From NCBI GenBank assembly GCA_963734365.1, contig CAVTGV010000006.1, positions 310,001 to 374,000 on the forward strand: a stretch of DNA of 64,000 nt. Reading direction: 5' to 3'. Below, piece after piece: positions 26,967-37,121 of this stretch. A program made the position numbers and the translations under genes. Within the stretch, counting starts at the first letter, position 1, and each line of letters begins with the position of its first letter. The notes under the pieces were generated by a model. It made no database searches, was not told the DNA's origin, and saw only the letters and a program-made list of their open reading frames with translations. This DNA comes from JACVRW01 sp963734365 (GTDB taxonomy: Bacteria > Actinomycetota > Thermoleophilia > Solirubrobacterales > Thermoleophilaceae).

Positions 26967-28822
26967 GGCCTGGCCCAGCCTACGCCCCTCAGGCCGGCGC
27001 GGCGCGGCGCGCCCGCGCGCTCTTGACCCGGGCGATCGCCTCGCAGCTCGGCCTTGCGTAAACGGATCGCGGCGGGGGTGACCTCCACCGCCTCGTCCTC
27101 GCGGATGAACTCGAGCGCCTGGTCCAGCGAGAGCCGGTGGTGGGGCACGAGCTTGACCGTTTCGTCGGAGCCGGCCGCGCGCATGTTGGTCATCTTCTTC
27201 TCGCGCACGGCGTTCACGTCGAGGTCGCCGGCGCGCGAGTTCTCGCCCACCACCATCCCCTCGTAGACCTCCTCGCCCGGGCCCACGAACAGCTGCCCGC
27301 GCTCCTGGAGCTTGAGCAGCGCGAACGTGGCCGTGGGTCCGCGGCGATCGGCCACCAGCGAGCCGGTGGGCCGGGTGCGGATGTCGCCCTGCCACGGCTC
27401 GTAGCGCTCGAACAGGGCGTGCAGGATGCCCGCGCCGCGGGTCTCGGTGAGGAACTCCGTGCGAAAGCCGATCAGCCCGCGGGTGGGGACGAGGAACTCG
27501 AGCCGCACCCAGCCCGTTCCGTGGTTGACCATGTTCTCCATGCGCCCCTTGCGCAGGGCGAGCATCTGCGTGACCACGCCGAGGAAGTCCTCGGGCACGT
27601 CGATCGAGAGGCGCTCGATCGGCTCATGCAGCTCCCCGTCCACCTCGCGCGTGACCACCTGCGGCTTGCCCACGGTGAGCTCGAAGCCCTCGCGGCGCAT
27701 CGCCTCCACCAGCACGGCCAGCTGCAGCTCGCCGCGGCCCTGGACCTCCCAGGTGTCACGGCGCTCGGTGTCGAGAACGCGGATGGCCACGTTGCCCACG
27801 AGCTCCTGCTGAAGGCGCTCCTCCACCTGGCGCGCGGTGAGCCGCGAGCCCGACTGCCCGGCCAGCGGAGAGGTGTTGATGCCGATGGTCACGCCGAGCG
27901 CGGGCTCCTCCACGGCGATCACCGGCAGCGGGGTCGGGTCGTCGGGGTCGGCGATGGTCTCGCCGATGGTGATCTCGGGGATGCCGGCGAGCGCGATGAT
28001 CTCGCCCGGCCCGGCCTCGTCGGCGGCCACCCGCTGAAGCCCCTCGTTCACGTAGAGCTCGCTCAGCCGCACGTTCTGCACCGAGCCGTCGTGGCGACAC
28101 CAGGCCACCGTCTGTGCGCGCCGGATCGTGCCGTGATGGATCCGGCAGAGAGCAAGGCGGCCCACGTACGGGTCGGCGTCGAGGTTGGTCACCTGCGCCT
28201 GGAGGAGATGCGACTCGTCGTACTCCGGCGCCGGGATGCGCTCCACCAGCAGGTCGAACAGCGGCCGCAGGTCCGAGCCCTCGACTCCCTCCTCCAGCGC
28301 CGCCCAGCCCGCCCTGGCGTTGGTGTACACGATCGGGAACTCGATCTGCCGCTCGTCGGCGTCCAGGTCGATGAACAGCGCGTAGACCTCGTCCACCACC
28401 TCGGCGATGCGTGCGTCCGGGCGGTCGACCTTGTTCACCACGAGCACCACCGGCAGGCCGCGCTCGAGCGCCTTACGCAACACGAAGCGGGTCTGGGGCA
28501 GCGGTCCCTCGGAGGCGTCCACCAGCAGCATCACGCCGTCGACCATGGTCAGCCCGCGCTCCACCTCGCCGCCGAAGTCGGCGTGACCGGGAGTGTCCAC
28601 CAGGTTGAGCTTGACCGCGCCGTAGCGGACAGCCGCGTTCTTGGCCAGGATCGTGATGCCGCGCTCGCGCTCCTGGTCCATCGAGTCGAGCACGCGGTCG
28701 GTGAGGTGCTCGTGCGCGCCGAACACGCCGGACTGGCGCAGCATGGCGTCGACCAGAGTGGTCTTGCCGTGATCGACGTGCGCGATGATCGCGACGTTGC
28801 GGATGTCGGTGCGTTCGGCCAG
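26951..28822 (-). CDS. typA: Translational GTPase TypA/BipA (start and 3' end irregular)
   Basis: A ribosome-binding translation-factor GTPase of about 610-620 residues. G1 is read upstream of the first ATG as AHVDHGKTT, followed by G3 VDTPGHADF and G4 VNKVDRP, EF-Tu-like domain II, and the BipA C-terminal region (PTRGLIGFRTEFLTETRG). The first ATG at 28744 would cut off the P-loop. The only plausible upstream codon is CTG at 28822, giving MAERTDIRNVAIIAHVDHG. At the 3' end the frame drifts after RLRKAEL; skipping one base near 27043 gives EAIARVKSARARRAAPA and a stop at 26989, which removes the overlap with YccF. Identity is secure. Confidence 0.9.
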   Translation of the reverse strand: MAERTDIRNVAIIAHVDHGKTTLVDAMLRQSGVFGAHEHLTDRVLDSMDQERERGITILAKNAAVRYGAVKLNLVDTPGHADFGGEVERGLTMVDGVMLLVDASEGPLPQTRFVLRKALERGLPVVLVVNKVDRPDARIAEVVDEVYALFIDLDADERQIEFPIVYTNARAGWAALEEGVEGSDLRPLFDLLVERIPAPEYDESHLLQAQVTNLDADPYVGRLALCRIHHGTIRRAQTVAWCRHDGSVQNVRLSELYVNEGLQRVAADEAGPGEIIALAGIPEITIGETIADPDDPTPLPVIAVEEPALGVTIGINTSPLAGQSGSRLTARQVEERLQQELVGNVAIRVLDTERRDTWEVQGRGELQLAVLVEAMRREGFELTVGKPQVVTREVDGELHEPIERLSIDVPEDFLGVVTQMLALRKGRMENMVNHGTGWVRLEFLVPTRGLIGFRTEFLTETRGAGILHALFERYEPWQGDIRTRPTGSLVADRRGPTATFALLKLQERGQLFVGPGEEVYEGMVVGENSRAGDLDVNAVREKKMTNMRAAGSDETVKLVPHHRLSLDQALEFIREDEAVEVTPAAIRLRKAELRGDRPGQERAGAPRRAGLRGVGWARPCGRC

Positions 28823-28845
28823 ACGGCCGAGGCTAGTGGTCGCCT

Positions 28846-30165
28846 CTAGCCGAGCAGCGTGCGAGCCAGGAAGCGGTAGCAGTCGACCGCAAGCGTGAGG
28901 TCGCGCACGTCGATGCGTTCGTTGCGCGCGTGCACCAGCTCGTCGAGCAGCTCAAGCGACATGTGCTGCTGAGGGAAGAACCCATAGGCCACGCAGTCCG
29001 GGAACGCGGCACGGAAGGTGCGCGAGTCGGTGAAGCCGGTGCTCATAGTCGGCAGGCAGCGGGCGCCCCGATCGCTCATCTCGATCCAGGCCCGCAGAGC
29101 CACCATCAGCTCCGAGTCGGCGGGAGAGGCGTTCCCCACCACGCACCCGTGGAACTCGAGGCGATAGCCGTTCGGTCCGAGCACGTCCTCGATCCGAGCC
29201 CGCACCTCGGCTTCCTGCATCCCCGGCGGCGTGCGGCAGTCCACGTGCAGGCGCGCCTCGTCCGGGATCACGTTCATCGCGCTCGAGCCCTCGACCATGG
29301 TGGGCGCGAGCGTCACGCGCAGCGCGGCGTCCACCAGCGGCACGAGCGCGGGCGCGCGCTGCTCCAGGGCAGCAAGAGCCGTGGCCGGATCGGCGCCGTC
29401 CCCGACCCCGAGGCCTGCGAGCATCGCCCGTGCGGGAGGCGTGACGTCCCAGCCGGGGCGGCGCGCGGCGAGGGCATCGAGCAGCGGGGCGAGCTTGAAG
29501 AGTGCGTTGTCGCCGATGTCCGGGACGGAGGCGTGGCCGGCCACGCCGTCGGTGAACAGCGTGAACTGGAAGACGCCCTTCTCGGCCACCGAGACGTCGT
29601 ATACGCGCTCACCGTCCACTGGGAAGGCCGCGCCGGCCCCTTCGTTGACCAGGAAGTCGCAGCGCACGAGGTCGGGCCGCTCGGCGCAGACCCACTCCGC
29701 GCCCTTGCCGCCGACCTCCTCGTCGGCTACCGAGATCACCACCAGGTCGCCCCGAGCGGGGCGCCAGCCCTCACGGGCCAGCGAGCAGGCCGCCACGACC
29801 TCGGCCGCGGTCTGCGACTTCATGTCGAGCGCGCCGCGGCCCCATACGCAGCCTTCGGCGAGCGCGCCCGACCAGGGGTCGTGCGCCCACCCGCGCGGGT
29901 CGGCGGTGACCGTGTCGACGTGAGACAGCAGGCCGAGCACCGGACCCGGCGAACGGCCCGGTAGACGGGCCACGAGGTTGAGTCGCTCGGGATCGGGCCC
30001 GACGAGCTCGACCTCGAACCCGGCGTCGCGCAGCGGCGCCGCCAGCAGCTCTTGGGCGAGCGTCTCGTTCCCGGGCGGGTTGACCGTGTTCAAACGCACC
30101 AGCTCGCGCAGCAGGGACACAGCCTCGTCCACCGCGATTGCCTCGGCGGCCTCAGGCCGCGACAT
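28846..30165 (-). CDS. M20-family metallopeptidase/deacylase
   Basis: This is a 439-residue co-catalytic zinc hydrolase of the ArgE/DapE/carboxypeptidase G2 type. Visible ligands: SHVDT near residue 87 with Asp, GRGALDMK near 120, the catalytic Glu pair DEEVGGKG near 160, and a late His in QQHMSLE near 408. A dimerisation domain with AGHASVPDIG lies between. Start at the ATG 30165 was chosen because the 40 preceding residues overlap the next gene upstream. It probably cleaves an acyl or peptide amide bond in the cytoplasm; substrate unknown. It is immediately upstream of typA. Confidence 0.85.
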   Translation of the reverse strand: MSRPEAAEAIAVDEAVSLLRELVRLNTVNPPGNETLAQELLAAPLRDAGFEVELVGPDPERLNLVARLPGRSPGPVLGLLSHVDTVTADPRGWAHDPWSGALAEGCVWGRGALDMKSQTAAEVVAACSLAREGWRPARGDLVVISVADEEVGGKGAEWVCAERPDLVRCDFLVNEGAGAAFPVDGERVYDVSVAEKGVFQFTLFTDGVAGHASVPDIGDNALFKLAPLLDALAARRPGWDVTPPARAMLAGLGVGDGADPATALAALEQRAPALVPLVDAALRVTLAPTMVEGSSAMNVIPDEARLHVDCRTPPGMQEAEVRARIEDVLGPNGYRLEFHGCVVGNASPADSELMVALRAWIEMSDRGARCLPTMSTGFTDSRTFRAAFPDCVAYGFFPQQHMSLELLDELVHARNERIDVRDLTLAVDCYRFLARTLLG

Positions 30166-30640
30166 GCTCGCTTGCTTCAGACGCGTGTCGCTCGAAGCAG
30201 ACCACGGTCTGACCGTCCCCGTTTCGCACCTCCAGTCGATCCACGATGGCGGCGATGATGGCAATGCCCCGGCCACCGGTGGCATCCATTGGAGCGGGCT
30301 CGAGCGTGCTGTCGAACCGGCCGCAGTCGGATACCTCCACTCTCAGGCCGCTCGCCGACGGCTCCGTTACCAGCAGGATGCAGTCGTTGGGCCAGGCCTC
30401 GCCGTGCTGCACCGCATTGGCCACGGCCTCGCTCGTGGCCAGAATCAGGTCGTGAGTGCCCTCGTCGCTGAGTCCGGCTCCCAATGCCGCCTCAGAGACG
30501 ATTGCGCGCGCTCGGGACACGCTCGCCGGCGTGGCCCGGAGCCATGTCTCATGTCTTCTGTGTTGATTCGTGCTCGTAGCGGGGCGATACCGGCCGGACT
30601 GCGCCGGTGCCAGCTGCGAGCGAGGGGGATCCACTCTCAT
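30152..30640 (-). CDS. GHKL ATPase, anti-sigma/serine kinase-like (RsbW type)
   Basis: A 162-residue stand-alone histidine-kinase-like ATPase. The N box is ATSEAVANAVQHG near residue 83, the G1 box DCGRFD near 115 and the G2 box GGRGIAII near 131. Such proteins in actinobacteria act as anti-sigma factors or phosphorylate STAS anti-anti-sigma proteins. A STAS/SEC14-like protein is encoded at 50 kb, but no partner is adjacent. A strong ribosome site (GGAGGAAAGGA) lies 5 bases before the ATG at 30640 and settles the start. It overlaps the M20 gene by 14 bp. Confidence 0.8.
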   Translation of the reverse strand: MRVDPPRSQLAPAQSGRYRPATSTNQHRRHETWLRATPASVSRARAIVSEAALGAGLSDEGTHDLILATSEAVANAVQHGEAWPNDCILLVTEPSASGLRVEVSDCGRFDSTLEPAPMDATGGRGIAIIAAIVDRLEVRNGDGQTVVCFERHASEASEHVAA

Positions 30641-30725
30641 CGGGTCCTTTCCTCCGCTGCGTCTCGGCAGAAACGCCAACCGGGACGAACCGCATCCCGG
30701 TTGGAACGGTGTCGCTGCCGGAGCT

Positions 30726-31934
30726 CTAGCCGGGTCGCTCGACCGCCAGCACGAGCGCCACGGCGTGGCCTCGACTGGGGAAGAGCTGTAGGCGCGTGAG
30801 CAGCCGCGGAAGTGCGAGCCCGAGCAGCAGCGCCGCCAGCGCGGCGATGCCGGCGGCTGACAGGGCGCCGCCCGCACTCGCGCTCGAGGATCCGCCTGCG
30901 AAGGACCAGCTGCCGGGCGGCTGCTGGCTCGCGCCCTTGGGCGCGTCCCCCGCCCTCGGCGCGTCTCCCGCCTCCGGGCGAGCAACGGTCGGCTCGCTGG
31001 GCGAGGTGCCGGATGTGTGCGTGAGCACGACCGCTGCGGGCGCCGGGACGATCGGGGCCGGCGTGGGTGCGAGCAGGAGAGCGCCGGGTGTGAAGTCGAG
31101 TCCGTGCCCGATCGCCCCGAAGCTCTCGAGCTCGCGCATCAGTGCCAGCGCCGCGGGGCCCTGCAGTCCCGAGCGGCGCAGAGCGACGATCAGGCCGGCG
31201 GTCCCGACCTGAGCTTCGCCCAGCCGGGCACGAACGCGATGGAGCAGTCGCCGAGTCTGCTCGCTGGCCCCGGCCACGCCGTCGCCCCGGGCGTTCAGCG
31301 CCAGCAGCACCGGCGCCAGCCGCTCCAGCCTCGAGCGCAGGCCGTTCAACCGGCTCGGCGGCGGCGTCGCTCCGCGCGCCAGCTGACGGGCGATTGCTTC
31401 GACGTCCGCCTGGAGCATGCGCAGGTCACGCTCCACGCCTGGAAGAGTCAGTTCGAGGCCGTGCGGCGTAGAAGGGCTCGCGACGCTGGTCGTCGGCGGT
31501 CGCGTCGCACCGGCGGATCGCGCCCTCGGGCCCGCCGGCCCGGAAACGGGTGGAGCATCGGCGCCGCCGGCAGGCGCGACCTGATGCGGCGCTGGCGGCT
31601 GCCGGTGGAACGGGTGGCGGAGCCGGCTCCGGTGACGGGGCGGGCGGCGGTGCCGGATCCGTGGCCTGCGGAGCGGGCGGCTCGACCGGGGGCACGGCAG
31701 GCGCCGCCGGCGTAGCCGTGGTCTCGGGCGGATCGGTCGGCGTGGCCTCCTGCATCGTGCCGTCCGAGGGAGTCGTCTCCGCGGGTGCCGGGGCCGGCGC
31801 CGGCTCGGCCGCGATCGTCGCGGTCGCGCTGCTGTCCGCCGTCGCGGCCGCCTCCTCCGCCTGAGCGGTCGCAGAGGCAGCGCCACAAGTGCCAGGGCAG
31901 CGAGTACGGCGACGAGCAGCGAGCGTCGATCCAT
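30726..31934 (-). CDS. Secreted, membrane-anchored protein with Ala/Pro-rich linker (two frameshifts)
   Basis: Not a known family to me. The start MDRRSLLVAVLAALALVAL is a signal peptide. The long frame then turns into an implausible Arg-rich stretch, while the overlapping frame reads ASATAQAEEAAATADSS followed by a Pro/Ala/Glu-rich linker; the original frame makes sense again from HQVAPAGGADAP. Compensating changes, one base lost near 31876 and one gained near 31590, restore a single protein. The middle region (about 165-280) is helical with Leu/Arg repeats (RLERLAPVLLALNARG). A C-terminal transmembrane helix (ALSAAGIAALAALLLGLALP) is followed by a short basic tail. Confidence 0.5.
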   Translation of the reverse strand: MDRRSLLVAVLAALALVALPLRPLRRRRRPRRRTAARPRRSRPSRRRPRHPRRRLPRTARCRRPRRPIRPRPRLRRRRLPCPRSSRPLRRPRIRHRRPPRHRSRLRHPFHRQPPAPHQVAPAGGADAPPVSGPAGPRARSAGATRPPTTSVASPSTPHGLELTLPGVERDLRMLQADVEAIARQLARGATPPPSRLNGLRSRLERLAPVLLALNARGDGVAGASEQTRRLLHRVRARLGEAQVGTAGLIVALRRSGLQGPAALALMRELESFGAIGHGLDFTPGALLLAPTPAPIVPAPAAVVLTHTSGTSPSEPTVARPEAGDAPRAGDAPKGASQQPPGSWSFAGGSSSASAGGALSAAGIAALAALLLGLALPRLLTRLQLFPSRGHAVALVLAVERPG

Positions 31935-31956
31935 GGGCCGTGCTCCATCCTCTCAC

Positions 31957-32134
31957 GACCTGTCACCGAGCGACAGAAATTTTCGCGGCCGGACGGACCG
32001 CACACGGATACGCACCCGACCACTTGCGGAACGCCACCTCAGACGGCCGCCGGATTGCGTAAATCAGCCCGGATTCTCCAGCGCGTGCCACTTGGCGTAC
32101 GCAGCCGAATTGCGTCCCTCTAGTCTCGACGGCC
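31957..32134. other. Divergent intergenic region, no gene seen
   Basis: 178 bp between the secreted protein gene and the aldo/keto reductase. It must hold both promoters. The only structure noticed is a weak 5-bp dyad, CTGTC and GACAG, near 31960-31976. Confidence 0.3.
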
Positions 32135-33159
32135 ATGGAGATGCGCGAGCTGGGCCGTACGGGAGTCAAGGTCAGCCCTCTCTGTCTCGGGGCGATGATG
32201 TTCGGTGCCTGGGGCGAGGAGGATCACGACAAGTCGGTCCGGATCATCCACCGCGCGCTCGACGCCGGGATCAACTTCATCGACACCGCCGACGTGTATT
32301 CGCGCGGTGAGTCGGAGGAGATCGTGGGCAAGGCGCTGGCTGACGGCCGCCGGGACAACGTGTTCCTGGCCACCAAGGTGCACGGCAAGATGGGCGACGA
32401 CCCCAACCAGTTCGGCAACTCGCGCCGCTGGATCGTGCACGAGGTGGAGAACAGCCTGCGCCGCCTGGGCACCGACTGGATCGACCTCTACCAGATCCAC
32501 CGGCCCGAGTCCGACACCGACATCGACGAGACGCTCGGTGCGCTCACCGACCTCGTGCGCGCCGGCAAGGTGCGCTACATCGGCTCGTCCACCTTCCCGC
32601 CCTCCCAGATCGTGGAGGCGCAGTGGGTGGCCGAGAGGCGGGGCCGCGAGCGCTTCATCTGCGAGCAGCCGCCCTACTCGCTCCTGCACCGCGGGGTGGA
32701 GGCCGAGGTGCTGCCCACCTGCCTTCGCTACGGCATGGGCGTGATCCCCTGGAGTCCGCTGGCGGGTGGCTGGCTGTCGGGCAAGTGGCGCAAGGGAGCC
32801 GAGGACCTCACCTCGCGCCGCTCGGCCATGCTCCCGGACCGCTACGACCTCTCGCTGCCCGAGAACCAGCGCAAGCTCGACGCCGCCGACGCGCTCGGGC
32901 AGCTGGCCGACGACACCGGGATCTCGCTGATCGAGCTGGCCCTCGCCTTCGTGATCCGCCACCCGGGGGTCACCGCGGCCATCATCGGCCCGCGCACCAT
33001 GGATCACCTCGAGTCGCAGCTCCCCGCCGCCGAGACCACGCTGTCCGACGAGGTGCTCGACCGCATCGACGAGATCGTGCCGCCCGGCGTGAACGTGAAT
33101 CCCGACGACCAGGGCTGGTCGAACCCGGCACTCGAGCCGCAGCGCAGGCGCCGCGCGGC

Positions 33160-33163
<4 letters not shown>
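32135..33163 (+). CDS. Aldo/keto reductase
   Basis: A 342-residue NADPH-dependent (beta/alpha)8-barrel reductase. The catalytic tetrad is visible as Asp and Tyr in FIDTADVYS (residues about 48-56), Lys in FLATKVHG near 84 and His in DLYQIHRP near 118. IGSSTFPPSQI and SPLAGGWLSGKWRKG fit the AKR11-12-like bacterial group with a cofactor-binding C-terminus. The next gene begins with a GTGA overlap, so the two oxidoreductases are coupled. Substrate unknown. Confidence 0.9.
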
Positions 33164-34212
<1,049 letters not shown>

Positions 34213-35088
34213 AGCGGTCAGCGGGAAAGAACGACTCGATCGACAGCTCGCTGGCCGTGACCTCCACCGCGGTCCCGAAGGTGGCGACCGTGCTGATGAA
34301 GGCCAGCTCACCGGCCTCGCTGCGCAGGCGCAGCGGCACGGCGATATCCCGGCCCGGGTGGTCCGGTCCCGGATCGTGCTCCGGCGCCGGGTAGCCACGC
34401 AGCTCCTCGAGCAGCGTCTCGAGAGCGGGATCGCCGCTCAGCGCGATCTGGCGCCCGAGGCGGTCGAGCAGATGCGCACGCCACTCGCCCAGGTTGGCGA
34501 TCCGCGGGGCCACGCCGTCGGGATGGAGGCTCAGCCGCAGCACGTTCACGGGTGGCTCGAGCAGGTGAGAAGCCACCCCGGCCGTTAGGAGCTCAACGGC
34601 CCGGTTGGCCGCGAGCATCTCCCACGCGCGGTCCACCACCACAGCGGGATAGGGGTCGTGGCCGTCGAGGATCAGGGTGAGCGCGTCGCGCACCGGCTCC
34701 ATCTCCGGATCGTCGAGCTCGCGCTGGTCGTACACCGGCGCGTAGCCGGCGGCCAGCAGGAGGTGGTTTCGGTCGCGCAGGGGCACCTCGAGGCGGTCCG
34801 CGAGCTGGAGCACCACGTCGGGACTGGGGCGCGAGCGGCCGGTCTCGACGAAGCTGAGGTGTCGCGCGGACACCCCGGCGTCGGCCGCCAGGTCCATCTG
34901 GCTGAGGCGCCGCCGCGTGCGCCACTCGCGCAGCAGCGGACCGACCGTGGTGCTGGCGCCGGCGCTCGTCATCCGAGCCTCGACCCTAGCGCCGGGCGGC
35001 GCGCCCGGCGCCTACCTCGCAGGTAATCGACTCGCGGCCCTCCACGGGTCACGCTGGCCGCTCCCGAACCTCTACAAAGGAGTCATTC

Positions 35089-35454
35089 ATGACCGAGCTC
35101 ACCGACGTGATCCATGGATACATCGCCAGCTGGAACGAGACCGACCCGGCGCGGCGTCGCGAGCTGATCGGCCGAGTCTTCAGCGACGACGCGAGCTACA
35201 TCGATCCGCTCATGTCGGGCGAGGGCGGCGATGGCATCGACGCGATGATCGCCGGCGCGCAGGAGCAGTACCCGGGGCACCGCTTCGAGCTGTCGTTCGG
35301 ACCCGACGCCCACAACGACCGCGTGCGCTTCGCCTGGCGCCTCTACGGAGAGAACGGCGACGCCGATCCGGTGGCCGCCGGCGTCGACTTCGCCACGCTC
35401 GCCGACGACGGTCGCCTGCGCACGGTCACGGGCTTCCTCGAGCCGGCCGCCTGA
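35089..35454 (+). CDS. NTF2/SnoaL-like protein
   Basis: A 121-residue cone-shaped alpha+beta barrel protein: IHGYIASWNETDPARRRELI followed by VFSDDASYIDPLMSGEG is the family's typical start, and VRFAWRLYGENG a central strand. A ribosome site AAAGGAG lies 8 bases before the ATG. Members range from isomerases to ligand-binding proteins, so no reaction is assigned. Divergent from the MmyB-type regulator, which probably controls it. Confidence 0.75.
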   Translation: MTELTDVIHGYIASWNETDPARRRELIGRVFSDDASYIDPLMSGEGGDGIDAMIAGAQEQYPGHRFELSFGPDAHNDRVRFAWRLYGENGDADPVAAGVDFATLADDGRLRTVTGFLEPAA

Positions 35455-35496
35455 TCTCACGCGCCCCGGCCCCGAGGCGTTGCCTAGTCTCGGGCC

Positions 35497-36414
35497 GTGA
35501 CCGCTACGACCGAGGCCGACTCCCAGGGCCAGGCCTTTGCCACCACCGACTGGGGTCTCGTGGCGGTGGTGGCCGGGCTCTGGGGCGCGTCCTTCCTGTT
35601 CATCGAGATAGGGCTCGACCATCTCAGCCCTCCGGTGGTGGCTTTCTCCCGAGTGTTCTTCGGGGCCACGGCGCTCGTCCTGTTGCCGGCCGCCCGGCGC
35701 CCAGTTGACCGCTCGCAGTGGCCTCCGATCGCGTTGCTGGGCGTCATCTGGATCACGATCCCGTTCCTGCTGTTCGCGGTGGCGCAGCAGTGGATCGAGT
35801 CGTCGCTGGCCGGGATGATCAACGCCGCGGCGCCGCTCTTCACGGCGCTCGTGGCGGCGCTGGTGGTGCGGCAGCTACCGGGGCGCGTGCAGGCCGCCGG
35901 CCTCCTGATCGGCTTCCTCGGGGTGGTGGCCATCACCTCTCCGTCGCTCGGCGAGGGCGAGTCCAGCGGACTGGGCATCGCGCTCGTCCTCTGTGCGACC
36001 GTCCTCTACGGCTGCGCGTTCAATCTGCTTGGCCCGTTGCAGCGGCGCAACGGAGCGCTGCCGGTGATCCTGCGCGCCCAGGCCGTGGCCCTGGTGCTGC
36101 TGGCCCCGGCAGCGGCGGTGGGAGCCACCGATTCCGAGTTCGCCTGGTCGAGCCTGGCGGCGATGGTGGCGCTGGGTGCGCTCGGCACCGGCGTTGCCTT
36201 CGTGGCCTTCACCACGCTGGTGGGCCGTGTGGGCGCCACGCGCGGCGCGGTCACGATCTACTTCGTCCCGGTGGTGGCGATCGTGCTGGGAGCGCTGCTC
36301 CTGGACGAGTCGATCGAGCTTGCGGCGATCCTCGGCACCGCGCTCGTCCTGGCGGGCGCGTTCCTCACGAGCCGCCAGGAGCGAGCGCGGGACGCCGTCC
36401 CGGCACGGGGCTAG
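35497..36414 (+). CDS. EamA-family (DMT) permease
   Basis: A 305-residue drug/metabolite transporter with two EamA repeats and about ten transmembrane helices (LVAVVAGLWGASFLFIEIGL in the first repeat, AAMVALGALGTGVAFVAFTTL in the second). Such exporters move amino acids, nucleobases or other small metabolites across the cytoplasmic membrane. The TAG stop is the second to fourth base of the 166-bp palindrome described separately. It starts 42 bp after the NTF2-like gene. Confidence 0.85.
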   Translation: MTATTEADSQGQAFATTDWGLVAVVAGLWGASFLFIEIGLDHLSPPVVAFSRVFFGATALVLLPAARRPVDRSQWPPIALLGVIWITIPFLLFAVAQQWIESSLAGMINAAAPLFTALVAALVVRQLPGRVQAAGLLIGFLGVVAITSPSLGEGESSGLGIALVLCATVLYGCAFNLLGPLQRRNGALPVILRAQAVALVLLAPAAAVGATDSEFAWSSLAAMVALGALGTGVAFVAFTTLVGRVGATRGAVTIYFVPVVAIVLGALLLDESIELAAILGTALVLAGAFLTSRQERARDAVPARG

Positions 36415-36576
36415 TGACCTGAGTCGTTATTTCGTGCGCACCTTCCCGGCGTCTGGACGCGTCTGGCGCCACCCACGGGAATCGCCGATGCTGCGCATCG
36501 ACTCATCCCGTGTGCGTCCCCGGCCACGCCCAGCCGCTCGGGAAGCTGAGGCCGAACTTCCGACTCAGGTCACTAG
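36411..36576. repeat. 166-bp near-symmetric palindrome between convergent genes
   Basis: The outermost 16 bases (36411-36426, CTAGTGACCTGAGTCG) are an exact inverted copy of 36561-36576. The arms continue imperfectly (for example CTTCCCG on both sides). A central stem-loop follows: CACGGGA at 36474-36480 pairs with TCCCGTG at 36506-36512, and CGATGC with GCATCG around a TGC loop. All parts share one centre near 36493. Both flanking genes end with the TAG inside the terminal CTAG. It could be a bidirectional terminator, an RNA structure, or a small non-autonomous mobile (MITE/REP-like) element. Confidence 0.75.
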
Positions 36577-36815
36577 GCGTCGGCGGGCATCAGCACCCAC
36601 AGGGCGAGGTAGATCAGCGGGCTGAGAAACAGCACGCCCGCGATCATCAAGAGACGCATCACGAATCGATCGACTCGATAGCGCCGTGCCAGTCCGGCCG
36701 ACACGCCGCCGAGCAGGCGTCGCTCGCGCGGACGGGTCAGGCCATTGTCGGAGAACCAGGTCCGCGCACTCGAGAACGAGGCGGGCTGGCTGGGCTGTGC
36801 GGCGGTGGAGCTCAT
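36573..36815 (-). CDS. PspC-domain small membrane protein
   Basis: 80 residues. A polar N-terminus of about 28 residues precedes the PspC domain RERRLLGGVSAGLARRYRVD and one transmembrane helix (MLIAGVLFLSPLIYLALWVL region) that ends the protein. PspC proteins belong to envelope stress responses and are common as short stand-alone forms in actinobacteria. AAGGA lies 8 bases before the ATG at 36815, which settles the start. The stop lies in the palindrome. Confidence 0.85.
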   Translation of the reverse strand: MSSTAAQPSQPASFSSARTWFSDNGLTRPRERRLLGGVSAGLARRYRVDRFVMRLLMIAGVLFLSPLIYLALWVLMPADA

Positions 36816-36956
36816 TGAGGGGTCCTTTGTCTCGGGAATACGTCGAGCATCTCCCAGGACGCCGCGCCGTCCTATCCGGGTACCAGGGGTTCCGGGGTAC
36901 GGGCAACCCGACGGTCGAGCCCGCGCCGCGGGATACTCACGCGGTGGCACTCGGAG

Positions 36957-37121
36957 ATGAGAACGAGCTGCGAGCGCTGCGAAACGGCGCTCGTGCCCGA
37001 CGGGCAGGCCACGATCTGCAGCCACGAGTGCACCTTCTGCGTCGCGTGTGCGGACGAGATGAACCGCGTGTGCCCCAACTGCGGCGGGGAGCTCGTGGCG
37101 CGGCCGCGGCGCGCGGTCTGA
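36957..37121 (+). CDS. DUF1272-like Cys-rich zinc-finger protein
   Basis: A 54-residue protein too short for routine calling. It carries CERCETAL, ICSHECTFCVAC and VCPNCGGELVARPRR, matching the DUF1272 family, which ends in this C-P-N-C-G-G-E-L-V pattern. Eight cysteines could bind two zinc ions. Its stop TGA overlaps the next ATG (TGATG), so the two are translationally coupled. Function unknown. Confidence 0.8.
   Translation: MRTSCERCETALVPDGQATICSHECTFCVACADEMNRVCPNCGGELVARPRRAV

Noticed and set aside
27137..28849. 570-codon open frame antisense to typA
   Set aside because: Opposite strand of a conserved GTPase gene with no domain of its own.
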